A DNA stretch of 64,000 bases from Streptomyces sp. LaPpAH-108 (GCF_000373625.1 NZ_KB891998.1:394638-458637); one strand, 5' to 3'; shown: positions 9,373-18,431, counted from the stretch's first letter. Numbers and translations: made by a program. Notes: generated from the letters alone by a model not told the origin.

Positions 9373-10236
9373 TCACCGGATTCGCCGATCCCCGGAGGCA
9401 TGAGGCTTGGTGGGGGTTCCGCGGCCGGGCCAAGCGATGTCGTCGACGGCGAGGAACGGCTCGTCGGCCATGGTCGCGGGGGTCGCCCCGGTGAATGCCC
9501 TGACGTCTCGATGCAGGTGGGACTGGTCGGCGTAACCGGCGTCGGCCGCGACTCGGGACGCGCCTTCACCCGCGACCAGGCGGTGGACGGCATGGTCGAA
9601 GCGGACCAGGTTCACGGCGCGTTTGGGCGGTAGGCCGAGCTGCGACCGGAATCGGGACCACAGGCGTTTACGGCTCCAGCCGACCTCGGTCGCGAGTCCG
9701 TCGACCCGGGCCAGGCCACGGCTGGTGACGATCCGGTGCCAGGCCCAGGCCACCTCCGGGTCCACCGGCGGCCCCGCCTCATACCGGCGAGCGAGCAGCG
9801 CGTCCGTCCACGCGAAGCGATCCCGCCACGACGAGACCTCGCCAAGTTGCTCGCGGATCCGGGACGCCTCCCGGCCCCACAGGTCGCCCAGCGGCACGAC
9901 GGCGCCGTCGAGGTCGGCGGGGGAGGCGCCCAGAACCGCGCGGGCGATCACCGGGGACAGACGCACCTGCACACACTCGACGTTCTCTCCCCGCACCCGG
10001 ACCGCACCTCCGGTCCCGAGCCCAGGTCCGGCGACGAGGCTTCCCCGCTGCTGCCGCCCGGCGGCACAGTCGAGGACGGGCGAACCGGCGCCGAACTCCA
10101 GGAGCAGCGTCACGGCCGGATGCGGGACCATCCGGAGGGCGTCCAGATCACGGACCCGGAACCCGGCCATGGTGAGACCGGCCAACCTGCTGGGCCGCTG
10201 CGGGCATGCGACGTCCCACACAGCCGCACCGTGCAT
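9373..10236 (-). CDS. AraC-family transcriptional regulator
   Basis: A 287-residue regulator. The C-terminal third carries the paired helix-turn-helix of the AraC family: LARVDGLATEVGWSRKRLWSRF (first HTH) and ASRVAADAGYADQSHLHRDV followed by FTGATPATM (second HTH and family tail). The N-terminal about 170 residues are a ligand-sensing or dimerisation domain with no recognised effector motif. It is divergent from the hydrolase/monooxygenase pair at 10326, separated by about 90 bp, so it probably controls those genes from the shared promoter region. The start is ATG 10236, with GGGAGG about 12 nt upstream. A GTG at 10248 in the same frame abuts that Shine-Dalgarno and is less likely. The inducer cannot be told from sequence. 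Confidence 0.88.
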   Translation of the reverse strand: MHGAAVWDVACPQRPSRLAGLTMAGFRVRDLDALRMVPHPAVTLLLEFGAGSPVLDCAAGRQQRGSLVAGPGLGTGGAVRVRGENVECVQVRLSPVIARAVLGASPADLDGAVVPLGDLWGREASRIREQLGEVSSWRDRFAWTDALLARRYEAGPPVDPEVAWAWHRIVTSRGLARVDGLATEVGWSRKRLWSRFRSQLGLPPKRAVNLVRFDHAVHRLVAGEGASRVAADAGYADQSHLHRDVRAFTGATPATMADEPFLAVDDIAWPGRGTPTKPHASGDRRIR

Positions 10237-10325
10237 GAAAGTCCGCACCCTCCCATGCTAGTTGAGCCGACCGAGGGGAACATTTATCCAATCCACCGAC
10301 GGGGACCGGCGGCGACAGTGGGCCC

Positions 10326-11180
10326 ATGACTGTTTCCGACGGCGGACCGCACGCGAACGGCGGCGCCAAGACCAAGAGTTCGACCCTGCCGCTGGACGAC
10401 AGCGACATCCACGTGTGCCAGGACGGCCCCCGCGACGCCCCCGCACTCCTGCTCCTCCACGGGTCCGCGTCCTCGACCCGCTCGTGGGACGCGCTGGTTC
10501 CGGAGCTGACCGGATCTCACCACGTCATCCGGATCGACCTGCTCGGGCACGGCCGCTCGGCCAAACCGGCCGACGGCGGCTACGCGCTCCCGGACCAGGC
10601 ACGCCGAACCGGCGCGGCACTGGACCGGCTCGGCGTCGAGCACGCCGTGGTCGTAGGCCATTCCAGCGGAGGCGCGGTCGCCACCGCCCTCGCCGAACAG
10701 CGACCCGACCTGGTGACCGCGCTCGCGCTCATTAACACCGGCCCCAGCCTGGACGCCTTCATCGCACCGCGGTCCGCCCCCAGCGGACTTTCACAGTGGC
10801 CGCCGACCGACGAACAGCTCCGCCGGTTCGCGAGCACCGGTTTCAGCCGCGCGGGCTACCAGATCCCGGCAGAACTCCTGGACGACGTACGGCGCATGAC
10901 CCCCCACACGCTCACCGCGACGATGCAGGCCACCCGCGACTACCTGGAGCAGCAGGCGCTCCCGGACCGGCTGACGGCCCTCGGCAAGCCGCTCCTGGTG
11001 CTCTTCGGCGAGGACGACCGCAGGTGGCGATCCTCGTCCGCCGCCAACTACCGCGCCGTTCCGGGCGCGAAAGTCGAGTTGCTGCCCGGCCTCGGACACT
11101 CACCGATACTCGAGGACCCCCCACGGACCGCCACTCCCCTACTGGCCTTCACCACGACCCACGCCGTACGGGTGGACTGA
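10326..11180 (+). CDS. Alpha/beta hydrolase
   Basis: A 284-residue cytoplasmic alpha/beta-hydrolase-fold enzyme. Visible landmarks are the oxyanion-hole segment LLLLHGSASS (about residues 41-50), DLLGHGRSAKP (71-81), the nucleophile elbow GHSSGG with Ser113, the acid in LFGEDDRRW (Asp230 or Asp231) and the catalytic His258 in GLGHSP. Length is normal for a single-domain member. The substrate is unknown; the fold includes esterases, epoxide hydrolases and C-C bond hydrolases. It ends exactly where the FAD monooxygenase begins (stop 11178-11180, ATG 11181), so translation is coupled and the two probably act in one degradative or detoxifying route. It is likely regulated by the divergent AraC protein. 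Confidence 0.9.
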   Translation: MTVSDGGPHANGGAKTKSSTLPLDDSDIHVCQDGPRDAPALLLLHGSASSTRSWDALVPELTGSHHVIRIDLLGHGRSAKPADGGYALPDQARRTGAALDRLGVEHAVVVGHSSGGAVATALAEQRPDLVTALALINTGPSLDAFIAPRSAPSGLSQWPPTDEQLRRFASTGFSRAGYQIPAELLDDVRRMTPHTLTATMQATRDYLEQQALPDRLTALGKPLLVLFGEDDRRWRSSSAANYRAVPGAKVELLPGLGHSPILEDPPRTATPLLAFTTTHAVRVD

Positions 11181-12452
11181 ATGACAACGAGGAGCACCCT
11201 GCGGATTCTCGTCTCCGGCGCCAGCATCGCCGGCCCGGTACTGGCGTACTGGCTCACCCGACACGGCTTCTCCGTCACCGTCGTCGAGCGCGCGCCGACT
11301 CCGCGCAGGACCGGCGGCCACGCGGTCGACCTGTTCCGGCCCGCGATGACCATCTCGGAGAAGATGGGCGTGCTCCCGCGCATCGAGGAGCGGGCCACCG
11401 GCACCAGCCGGATGACCCTCCACCAGGAGAGCGCACGGCGTCCCGTCCGGGTGGACCTCTCCAAGATCTTCCGTGCCGCTTCCGACCGGCACATCGAGGT
11501 CATGCGCGACGACCTGAGCGAGATCTACTACGACGCCGCGCGCGACGACGTCGAGTACCTGTTCAACGACTCGATCACCGCCCTCTCGCCCGACGGCGAG
11601 GTGCGGTTCGAGAACGCCCCGCCGCGCCGTTTCGACCTCGTCGTCGGCGCGGACGGACTGCACTCCAACGTGCGCCGCCTCGTCTTCGGCGACGAGTCCC
11701 GCTTCAGCACCTTCATCGGGGCCTACCTCGGGGTACTGACCCTGCCGAACGTCTCCGCGCTCGACAACGAACTCCTCATCCACGTAGGCGTCGGCCGCAC
11801 CGCCGGAATGTACGGCGCGCGGCACCTCGGCGACGCGCGGGCGTTGTTCCTGTTCCGGAGCGAGCACGCACTCGATTACCACCACCACGACGTGCCCCGC
11901 CAGAAGGAGTTGCTGCGCGACGCGTTCGACGGCCTGCACCCTGACGTGGACGACTGGCTGGACGAACTCGACCGCACCCCGGCGTTCTACTTCGACTCGA
12001 TCACCCAGCTCCGCATGGACACCTGGTCGCAGGGACGGGTGACGCTCGTCGGCGACGCGGGCTACTGCCCCGGCCCGGCCGTCGGCGGCAGCACCAGCCT
12101 GGCCGTCGTCGGAGCGTACGTCCTCGCCGGTGAGCTGGCACGGGCGGCCGGTGACCACGAACACGCCTTCCCCGCCTACGAGCACGCGATGGCGCCGCAC
12201 ATACGCGGCACCCACGCGGCGGCACTCAGCGCGACAAAGACCCTGATCCCCACCTCACGCCTAGGCGTGCGCGGACTGGCCCAGGGCGCCCGCCTGATCT
12301 CCGCCCTTCCCGCAGGCCCCAGCCGCACCCTCCTCCGCCTCACCACCAAGAGCGCCCGCCTCTACAACTCCATGACGATCGACGACTACCCACCATCGCA
12401 AGGCCGGGACAGCTCCGCGACCGACCCCGGAGGCGCCCCCGGGCCAGAGTGA
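11181..12452 (+). CDS. FAD-dependent monooxygenase (PHBH/TetX-like fold)
   Basis: A 423-residue group A flavin monooxygenase. The N-terminal Rossmann motif ILVSGASIAGPVLAYWL binds the ADP part of FAD, with the acidic VVER at the end of strand 2. The central DG motif reads VVGADGLHSNVRR, and the GD motif near residues 290-305 reads LVGDAGYCPGPAVGG. These three motifs define the aromatic hydroxylase family, which inserts one oxygen atom into aromatic or polyketide substrates using NAD(P)H. No membrane anchor is present. It directly follows the hydrolase with no gap. Some relatives inactivate tetracyclines or rifamycins, but nothing visible fixes the substrate here. Confidence is high for the family and low for any specific role. 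Confidence 0.9.
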   Translation: MTTRSTLRILVSGASIAGPVLAYWLTRHGFSVTVVERAPTPRRTGGHAVDLFRPAMTISEKMGVLPRIEERATGTSRMTLHQESARRPVRVDLSKIFRAASDRHIEVMRDDLSEIYYDAARDDVEYLFNDSITALSPDGEVRFENAPPRRFDLVVGADGLHSNVRRLVFGDESRFSTFIGAYLGVLTLPNVSALDNELLIHVGVGRTAGMYGARHLGDARALFLFRSEHALDYHHHDVPRQKELLRDAFDGLHPDVDDWLDELDRTPAFYFDSITQLRMDTWSQGRVTLVGDAGYCPGPAVGGSTSLAVVGAYVLAGELARAAGDHEHAFPAYEHAMAPHIRGTHAAALSATKTLIPTSRLGVRGLAQGARLISALPAGPSRTLLRLTTKSARLYNSMTIDDYPPSQGRDSSATDPGGAPGPE

Positions 12453-12534
12453 AGAACGCTAGCGACCCTGCAGCCACCCCGACTTGCGGCGACCGGTGGA
12501 CGCAACCGATCCCCGCACCCGCACACGGCGAGCA

Positions 12535-12640
12535 GGGGCCGTGCCGGGGGGTGTCCGCCCGCAGCGGCCGGCGCAAACGAGGCTCACTTCTCCACTCAGA
12601 GCCCGCCGGACCGAGGACGGACACCCCCCGGCGCGGCCCC
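12535..12640. repeat. Long-armed inverted repeat after the monooxygenase gene
   Basis: Arms of 23 bp at 12535-12557 and 12618-12640 (GGGGCCGTGCCGGGGGG... and its complement) match at 22 positions, with a 60-nt loop. It lies 82 bp past the monooxygenase stop. It could act as a factor-independent hairpin for that transcript or be a small relic element. No T-tract follows, so terminator function is uncertain. Confidence 0.6.
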
Positions 12641-12693
12641 GACCCACGAACGGCGAAAGGCGGGAAGCGACAACGGCCCGCAGACACAGGAGA

Positions 12694-12726
12694 GGACCCC
12701 GCCCCCACAAAGGGAGGACGGGGCCC
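12694..12726 (-). terminator. Terminator of the sprD-like gene
   Basis: On the minus strand GGGCCCCGTCCTC pairs with GGGGGCGGGGTCC around a short TTTGT-containing loop, a 13-bp stem with three G-U pairs. It begins 17 bp past the protease stop codon, where a terminator is expected. The T-run downstream is poor, as is common in Streptomyces. Confidence 0.65.
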
Positions 12727-12742
12727 AGACCACGAACCGGGA

Positions 12743-13822
12743 TCAGCCGATCTGCGCCCCCGTAGCGGCCAGCGCCTCACTCACCGGCTGGAAGAACGTC
12801 TCCCCACCGGAGCTGCAGTCCCCACTACCCCCCGAGGTCAGCCCGACCGCACTGCTCCCGGAGAACAGCGACCCACCACTGTCCCCAGGCTCCGCGCACA
12901 CGTCGGTCTGGATCAGCCCGCTGACCGTCCCCTCGGAGTAGTTCACGGTCGCGTTGAGCCCGGTGACGGTCCCGCCATGGACCTGCGTGGTGGACCCGCT
13001 CCGGGTGACCTGCATCCCGACGGTGGCCTCGGCCACCCCGGTGATCGCCTGCGAGGACCCGTTGTACAGGTTCACCTCGCTCGGGTGGTCGACCGACCCG
13101 GTGTACTTCACCAGCCCGTAGTCGTTCCCGGGGAAGCTCGACGCCTCGTTCTGCCCGATCACGTTCCCGGACGAGTCCGACCAGCTGGAGATCGCCTCGG
13201 TGCAGTGCCCGGCGGTGAGGAAGTACGGCGCCCCGCCCTTGACGACGTTGAAGCCGAGCGAGCACCGCCCACCGGACCCGGTGATGGCGTCACCCCCGGC
13301 GATGAAGGGCTTGAACTCTCCCTTGGACCGCTTGAGCTGAGCGGTGTCGCCCAGCCCGTCCACGACCCGCCCCAGCTTGCCCCAGGCGGCAGCGGAGACG
13401 GTGCGGTCGGCCGTGACGACGACCTTGTTGCTGACGGGGTCGATCGCCCAGGAGGTCCCGGGAATGGTGGCCTGCTCCTTCAGCGTGGAACGAGCCCCGT
13501 CCAGCTCGGCGAGCGACCGCGTGACGATTCTGGCCCTGGCCCCGGCCGCCTCGACGGTACGGGCCGCGGAGCCGTCCAGCACGTTGACGACGAGGCTCTT
13601 GCCCTGGGCGTCGTAGTAACTGCCCGCGGCGGACGACCCGAGGTCACCCAGAAGGGAGGCCCCGAGCTTGTTGGCCGCCGGAGCGGACAGGACCTTCAAC
13701 TGCCCGGCGGAGCCGGTCTCGCTGGCGTTGGCGGTCTGCAGGGTGACACCCGCCGCGACGAGCGCGACAGCGGCACCGCCCGCGAGGGCGACCCGCCGCC
13801 TGGATATGTGTCGGTGCTTCAA
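12743..13822 (-). CDS. sprD: Streptogrisin D-like secreted serine protease
   Basis: A 359-residue preproenzyme of the S1 (chymotrypsin-like) streptogrisin family. The start is TTG 13822 ([15 protein letters not shown]), with GGAGG 8-9 nt upstream; no ATG or GTG fits. A signal peptide ends near ANA (residue 33). The propeptide runs to about 173 and the mature enzyme starts near IAGGDAI. The catalytic triad is His206 (TAGHC), Asp234 (GNDYGL) and Ser315 (EPGDSGGS). Cys pairs sit at RCSLGF/TAGHC and VCAEPG/GDCSSGG. The sequence follows S. griseus protease D closely (recalled), including the RRR signal peptide and the [12 protein letters not shown] tail. It degrades extracellular protein, and the long propeptide assists folding and blocks activity until removed. 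It is tandem with sprB, but a strong terminator separates the two. Confidence 0.93.
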   Translation of the reverse strand: MKHRHISRRRVALAGGAAVALVAAGVTLQTANASETGSAGQLKVLSAPAANKLGASLLGDLGSSAAGSYYDAQGKSLVVNVLDGSAARTVEAAGARARIVTRSLAELDGARSTLKEQATIPGTSWAIDPVSNKVVVTADRTVSAAAWGKLGRVVDGLGDTAQLKRSKGEFKPFIAGGDAITGSGGRCSLGFNVVKGGAPYFLTAGHCTEAISSWSDSSGNVIGQNEASSFPGNDYGLVKYTGSVDHPSEVNLYNGSSQAITGVAEATVGMQVTRSGSTTQVHGGTVTGLNATVNYSEGTVSGLIQTDVCAEPGDSGGSLFSGSSAVGLTSGGSGDCSSGGETFFQPVSEALAATGAQIG

Positions 13823-14199
13823 CTCACGTCCTCCTGTGGGGGGTTCGGCCCGGAAAGTTGTGGGGACCTGCCGAGCCGGAAGGCTGGTTGACAGTCGCTC
13901 ACTCTTCCGAACCGCACAGCCGGCCCACAAGACCGACGCCGGACCGCCCCCGAACCCCACCCCTCTCCCCACACGCTGCCCCCAAAAGCCCCACAACCCC
14001 CACGCACCCTTCTCCGCTTCTCACCCCTCCCCCGAGGCGCCCCGCCACTCGACCCAAGCCCACCCCACGACCGCACCCCACCACGAACCACCCCCACCAC
14101 GACGCGCCCCCAAACAAAAACGGGCCCCCATGCGCGACACACACGCATGGGGGCCCGCCGAACCGCCCCGTCAGGGAAGAACGGCCCGCCGAAGACCCA
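13823..14199. other. Intergenic region between the two protease genes
   Basis: This stretch of 377 bp holds the sprB terminator at 14121-14157 and the upstream region of sprD. On the plus strand it is very C-rich (runs such as CCCCACC), which leaves long open frames with no codon-usage signature of a gene. No clear -35/-10 pair was recognised. The GGAGG Shine-Dalgarno of sprD lies at its left edge. Confidence 0.6.
14121..14157 (-). terminator. Rho-independent terminator of sprB
   Basis: A perfect 14-bp stem (CGGGCCCCCATGCG at 14121-14134 with its complement at 14144-14157) encloses a 9-nt loop. On the minus strand it is followed by TTTTTGTTT. It lies 43 bp past the sprB stop and is one of the clearest intrinsic terminators in the window. 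Confidence 0.92.
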
Positions 14200-15099
14200 T
14201 CAGGGGAGGGTCACCCCGTAGTAGCTCAACGCCTCGGTGACCGGCTGGAAGAACGTCGTACCGCCGGAGCTGCAGTTCCCGCTGCCCCCGGAGGTGAGCC
14301 CGTACGCGACGCTGCCCGCGTAGAGCGGACCGCCACTGTCGCCGCCCTCCGCGCACACCGTGGTCTGGATGAGACCGGAGACGATGTCACCGCCGCCGTA
14401 GTTCACGGTGGCGTTGAGCGCGGTGACCCGCCCGCTGTGCGTACCGGTGGTGGACCCGCGCCGGTACACGGTCGTGCCCACGGAGGGCGTCGCCGCGCTG
14501 GAGATGGTCTGGCTGCCCACCGCACTCGGGTGCGAGACCGAGGAGTTGGTGTAGCGCACCAGCGCGAAGTCGTTGCCGGGGAAGCTGTACCCGACGTTGG
14601 TGCCGAGCACGGTGCTGTGCCCGGAGTCGCTGTACCAGGTGGAGGCGACCTCACCGCAGTGCCCGGCGGTCAGGAAGTAGTACGTGCTGCCGCTGCGCAC
14701 GTTGAAGCCGAGCGAGCAGCGGTACTGGCCGCCGTAGATGGCGTCGCCGCCACTGATCAGCTTGTTGAACTTGCCGGGGGTGCGCTTGATGGTGAGCGCG
14801 TCCGCCTGCGATCCGGCCTGTTCCTTGATCTGGGCGATCTCGGCCGCGCTGACCGTGCTGTCGACGGTCACGACGACCTGGTGGTTCTTGCTGTCGACGG
14901 CCCAGGCGGTGCCCGGGATGTCGGACTGGCGAACGGAGTCGCTCGCCTGGGTGAGCTGGCTGGCGCTGAACGTGTGGGCTTCACTGGCGTTCGCGGTGGG
15001 GGCGGCGAACGCGGCAGCGGCCAGGAAGCCGGTGGCCACAGCGATCAGCCGGGTCCGTCTCGCAGCACCGCCGCGGGGAGTTGTGCGCTTGATCCTCAC
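14200..15099 (-). CDS. sprB: Streptogrisin B-like secreted serine protease
   Basis: A 299-residue preproenzyme, the same length I recall for S. griseus protease B. The signal peptide ([15 protein letters not shown] start, hydrophobic [11 protein letters not shown]) ends near ANA, residue 38. The propeptide ends at about 114, and the mature protein starts ISGGDAIY. The catalytic triad is His147 (TAGHC), Asp177 (GNDFAL) and Ser255 (EGGDSGGP). The primary-specificity loop and tail ([21 protein letters not shown]) fit the chymotrypsin-like A/B type, which cleaves after large hydrophobic residues. It is secreted and autoprocessed. It differs from its sprD-like neighbour by a shorter propeptide and GDSGGP instead of GDSGGS, so the pair probably arose by old duplication rather than recently. 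Confidence 0.95.
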   Translation of the reverse strand: MRIKRTTPRGGAARRTRLIAVATGFLAAAAFAAPTANASEAHTFSASQLTQASDSVRQSDIPGTAWAVDSKNHQVVVTVDSTVSAAEIAQIKEQAGSQADALTIKRTPGKFNKLISGGDAIYGGQYRCSLGFNVRSGSTYYFLTAGHCGEVASTWYSDSGHSTVLGTNVGYSFPGNDFALVRYTNSSVSHPSAVGSQTISSAATPSVGTTVYRRGSTTGTHSGRVTALNATVNYGGGDIVSGLIQTTVCAEGGDSGGPLYAGSVAYGLTSGGSGNCSSGGTTFFQPVTEALSYYGVTLP

Positions 15100-15359
15100 T
15101 TTTCGTTCCCTCCCAAGGGAAGTCGGGGGCCCGCGTGGGGTCGGGGCCCGTGAGGCGCAGCCAGGACGGAGTACCGGTCAGGCACTCATGACCCTGACAA
15201 GCGCTGAGGGGGAGTATTCGGCCGAACGGCCGGTCGGCACAAGAGTGCGTTTCGGCCTGGACGGCCCGCCGCCCAGCTCAACCCCCTTGAATTCGCGTCA
15301 AATTCGTCCCCGAGCCCCCTCGTGTCCCACCCAGAACGCGACGGCGCCCACCACACTCC

Positions 15360-17111
15360 TCACCCGTCCCCCAGTTCCCGCAGCACCACCCGCGCCACCG
15401 CGTCGTTCTGCCGGAAGGCCGCCCCGCCCGTGCGCGGCCGGGTGAACGCTCCCGGTGTCCGCGCGTCGGTGTACGGCCCGAGCGCGAACCGCCGGGGATG
15501 CGGGCGGCCGTCGCGCCCGAGGACCCGCCCGTCGACGGGGTCGACGCGCAGCAGCCCGTCGGCCGTCTCCAGCGCCTCGGCGTGCAGTTCGCGCAGCAGC
15601 GTGTCCCGGGCCCGTCCGACCGACGGATCGGGCAGCCGTGCCTCGACCAGGGCCCGTGCCTCAACCGAGAACCCCGGCACCGTGGGGGACGAGGCCCGGA
15701 ACACCCCGTCCTCGGCGGCGACTTCCATCTCCGCCCCCACGAACCGCAGCAGCCCGGCGCGGGACAGCGCGAGCAGCTGCCGCAGCCGGGGCCCGGGCGG
15801 CCCGGAGGCGAGATAGCTGAAGAACCCGTGCCACCAGGGCCCGAGATTCCCGAGCCGCACCAACTGCCCGTAGACGGACAGCAGTCCGAGGAAGACCCCC
15901 AAGTCAGCGCTGAAAGAAGAATCATGACGTCGCGTCAAGTCGTCGGAGATGTACGCCCGTAGCCCCTCCTGGAACTCCGCGTGCGAGCCGAACCGCACCC
16001 CTTCCAGCGGCCGGTCGAGAGCGGCGAGGTCCAGCCGGTCCCGGGCATCCGGCACCGCCGCCGCGACGAGTGCCCGTATCTCCTCCGCCCCGCCCGCCAC
16101 CGCGTACTTCTCCTCGAAGTCGGCCCATTCCATGGCCGTTCGCTCGGGATGGGCGGTGAACAGCCGGTGGTAGTAGGCGAATCCCAGCTCCTTCTCCACC
16201 AACGGCCAGATGTCACGCCGGAATTCGTATCCTTCGGGCCGTTCGAGCAGCGCCCGCACCTCCTCGGGCCCGAAGAAGCGGGGCAGCGGCGGCCGGGGCC
16301 CGGTCCAGTCGTAGCCGATCTTCGAGTGGTACGGCACACCGCGCCGCGAGCCGACGTACAGCACCGGCTCCCGCCCCGAGGGCACATACACGTGACCCCC
16401 CGAGCCGTCCTCCTCGTACCGCCCGCCCCGCCCCTCGGTGAGCAGCACCATCAGGTCGACGAACGCCAGCCCGAAGCCGCGTACGAGCACGGGCTCCCCC
16501 GGCGCGAGCGCGGACAGATCGCTGTCGGCCGTGAAGTCGGGCGGCAGATGGACGAGGTCGTGCGCGCGGGCGTAGGCGCTCAACCGCTGCTGCTCAGGGT
16601 CGAGTTCGGAGTCCAGGTGGCCGAGCGCGAGGACGACCAGGTCGGCGACGAGCGGTTCGGTACGGCCCTCCAGCCAGACCCGCTGGCGGCCGTCGGCCGG
16701 TCCGGTGACGCGCAGGGCCCGCCGGGGGTGGTGGTGGACGGTGATGCCGGGCGGCAGACCGGCCAGCGCCTGTTCGTAGACCCAGTGCAGATAGCGGCCC
16801 TGGATGCGCCGGTCGGCGAAGGTGCGGCCGTCGAGCCGGGCCCATTCGTGCAGGGTGGGCCCCTCGCGGACCGGGCCCTCCATCGTCACGGTCTCGTCGG
16901 TGAACATGGTGATGTCGGCGGCGTGCGAGTTCATCCACAGCAGCTCGGACTGCGCCTCGCGCCAGATGCGCCCGCCGCCCGGCGGATGCGGGTCGACGAG
17001 GTGGATGTCGATGCCCTGACCGCCGTACAGCTCCGGAGAGTTGGCGGCGATGCGCTCCAGGAGCCCGGTCGCTCTGGGCCCAGCCCCCACCACGACCAGT
17101 CGGCGCCTCAT
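15360..17111 (-). CDS. FAD/NAD(P)-binding protein (NAD_binding_9 type)
   Basis: A 583-residue flavoprotein. It opens with a dinucleotide fold RRLVVVGAGPRATGLLERIAAN and has IHLVDPHPPGGGRIWR at the end of the second strand, a layout typical of the uncharacterised FAD-NAD(P)-binding family. A second motif, LVVLALGHLDSE, lies near residue 180. No other domain was recognised. The start is ATG 17111, overlapping the permease stop by 4 nt (ATGA), so the two are translationally coupled; the frame remains open further upstream, but that part is antisense-like composition over the permease. Its place in an amino-acid transporter operon suggests it oxidises or reduces the imported compound. The substrate is unknown, and a sulfur amino acid is only an inference from the Cys leader of the divergent gene. 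Confidence 0.85.
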   Translation of the reverse strand: MRRRLVVVGAGPRATGLLERIAANSPELYGGQGIDIHLVDPHPPGGGRIWREAQSELLWMNSHAADITMFTDETVTMEGPVREGPTLHEWARLDGRTFADRRIQGRYLHWVYEQALAGLPPGITVHHHPRRALRVTGPADGRQRVWLEGRTEPLVADLVVLALGHLDSELDPEQQRLSAYARAHDLVHLPPDFTADSDLSALAPGEPVLVRGFGLAFVDLMVLLTEGRGGRYEEDGSGGHVYVPSGREPVLYVGSRRGVPYHSKIGYDWTGPRPPLPRFFGPEEVRALLERPEGYEFRRDIWPLVEKELGFAYYHRLFTAHPERTAMEWADFEEKYAVAGGAEEIRALVAAAVPDARDRLDLAALDRPLEGVRFGSHAEFQEGLRAYISDDLTRRHDSSFSADLGVFLGLLSVYGQLVRLGNLGPWWHGFFSYLASGPPGPRLRQLLALSRAGLLRFVGAEMEVAAEDGVFRASSPTVPGFSVEARALVEARLPDPSVGRARDTLLRELHAEALETADGLLRVDPVDGRVLGRDGRPHPRRFALGPYTDARTPGAFTRPRTGGAAFRQNDAVARVVLRELGDG

Positions 17112-17965
17112 CGGGCGGACCCCGTGCCGCGGGCGTAGTACTTCTCGACGTAGTACTGGCCGATGCCGAGCACCGAGGTGACGACGGTGTACCAGAGGGT
17201 GGCGACCATCAGCAGCGGGATCACCTGATAGGTGCGGTGGTAGATCAACTGGGCGGAGAAGAGCAGGTCGTTGACGGCGATGACGCTGACGATCGAGGTG
17301 CCCTTGAGGGTGCCGATGAGCATGTTCCCGGCGGCGGGCACGATGGAGCGCATGGCCTGGGGCAGCACGATGCGCCGCCAGCGCTGCCCGGGGGTCATCC
17401 CGAGTGCCTGGGCGGCCTCGGTCTGGCCGTGGTCCACGGAGAGGATGCCGCCGCGCACGACCTCGGCGGCGTAGGCGGCCTCGTGCAGGGTGAGCCCGAT
17501 GACGGCGACGGCGACCGGTCCGAGCAGGTTGACGGTCCTGATGCCGAACAGCTGCGGGTACAGCGCCCCGATGTTGAACCACAGCAGCAGCTGCACCAGG
17601 ATCGGGATCGACCGGAACAGCCAGACGTATCCCCAACTGACCGATCTCAAAACCGTGTTGGTGGAGAGCCGGAGGACGGCGAGCAGGGTGCCCAGGGCGA
17701 AGCCGAGGACCATCACCACGGCGGTGAGCCACAGGGTGAGCCAGAGGCCGCGCAGCACGGAGACCGAGGTGAAGTAGTCGGCGACCACGTCCCACTGGAA
17801 GGCCCGGTTGCGCAGCACCGAGTTGATCACGAGCCCGAGCAGCACCAGGACGAGGACGGCGGCGACCCGCTGGCCGTAGCGGCGGCGGGGGACGATCGTG
17901 GGGCCGTCCGGGCGCGCGGGCACCGGGGACGGGGCGGCGGGTTTGGCGAGGGTGTCGGATGACAT
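17108..17965 (-). CDS. Amino-acid ABC transporter permease (HisM/GlnP family)
   Basis: A 285-residue inner-membrane permease of the polar amino-acid uptake family. A cytoplasmic proline-rich N-terminus is followed by about five hydrophobic segments starting at AAVLVLVLLGLVINSVL. The family EAA loop that contacts the ATPase reads EAAQALGMTPGQRWRRIVLPQA at about residues 184-205. Only one permease and no ATP-binding protein are encoded nearby, so it presumably works as a homodimer with an ATPase from elsewhere. It is the first gene of a two-gene operon with the FAD protein and is divergent from the binding-protein gene at 18432. Confidence 0.9.
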   Translation of the reverse strand: MSSDTLAKPAAPSPVPARPDGPTIVPRRRYGQRVAAVLVLVLLGLVINSVLRNRAFQWDVVADYFTSVSVLRGLWLTLWLTAVVMVLGFALGTLLAVLRLSTNTVLRSVSWGYVWLFRSIPILVQLLLWFNIGALYPQLFGIRTVNLLGPVAVAVIGLTLHEAAYAAEVVRGGILSVDHGQTEAAQALGMTPGQRWRRIVLPQAMRSIVPAAGNMLIGTLKGTSIVSVIAVNDLLFSAQLIYHRTYQVIPLLMVATLWYTVVTSVLGIGQYYVEKYYARGTGSAR

Positions 17966-18065
17966 GCGGGACTCCGTGACACGTCGGACCCGACGCGCAC
18001 TGCCCGCACTCCGCCGCGCTCGAAAGCGCGGTCACGGCCGAGCCCCTCAGCAGGGCCGTCCTTCG

Positions 18066-18096
18066 AGAGTACGTCGCCGTTTCCCTGCGTTGTCAA
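18066..18096 (-). promoter_or_regulatory. Probable promoter of the permease-FAD operon
   Basis: On the minus strand a perfect TTGACA (18091-18096) is followed after 17-19 nt by CGTACT/TACTCT. The predicted transcript starts near 18060, leaving an untranslated leader of about 95 nt. That leader contains a 7-bp hairpin with a UUCG tetraloop (18014-18031). Confidence 0.6.
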
Positions 18097-18132
18097 GGGT
18101 GTCCGGACTGTGAGCGGCCCGTCTCAAGTCGG

Positions 18133-18161
18133 TTGACGGGCCAACCGGATGCCTGTTCCAC
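18133..18161 (+). promoter_or_regulatory. Possible promoter of the leader peptide and binding-protein gene
   Basis: TTGACG at 18133-18138 with a weak -10 (TTCCAC at 18156-18161) at 17-nt spacing would start transcription just before the leader-peptide ATG at 18169. That arrangement would make the leader peptide nearly leaderless. The -10 match is poor, so confidence is moderate. Confidence 0.45.
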
Positions 18162-18168
18162 TTGGCCC

Positions 18169-18240
18169 ATGCGCCCACAGCAGTGGCTGGTCACCCGCTC
18201 CCACATCGACTTCGGTCGCGTGTGGTCCGCGTCCTGTTGA
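18169..18240 (+). CDS. Cysteine-ending attenuator leader peptide
   Basis: A 23-codon ORF contains WLVTRSHIDFGRV and ends SASC followed directly by TGA. Actinobacteria carry a family of short leader peptides with the pattern (R)xHIDLxRV...C in front of sulfur-assimilation and cysteine-related genes. There, translation through the terminal Cys codons senses cysteine supply and sets transcription or translation of the gene downstream (known from mycobacterial polycysteine leaders). Here it sits 191 nt before the binding-protein start, with the intervening 18241-18431 being pyrimidine-rich and free of genes. The peptide is too short for most gene finders. The single Cys is a minimal version of the family. 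Confidence 0.78.
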   Translation: MRPQQWLVTRSHIDFGRVWSASC

Positions 18241-18431
18241 GCTGACCCCCTGCGCGCCCGCGCCCGTTCCGGGCGCCTCCGCGTTCCCCGCCTTCCTTTC
18301 CGGTCCTCTTTCCGGCCTTCACGCGCGCGCCCTGCCTCCGCACTCTCCCCTCCCCTCGCGCCCTGCCGTCGCACCGCCTTCCTCTCTCGCGTCCGGCCCG
18401 TCCTCCCCTTCTTCCAGGAGACCGCTTCCCG

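Noticed and set aside
15360-18035. One 891-codon minus frame covering both the FAD protein and the permease region
   Set aside because: The part upstream of 17111 overlaps the permease gene, which has the EAA loop and TM segments in another frame. The real FAD gene starts at the ATGA overlap. A Cys-rich stretch (AAECGQCASGPTC) in the 5' part of this frame was considered as a leader but has no stop before the permease.
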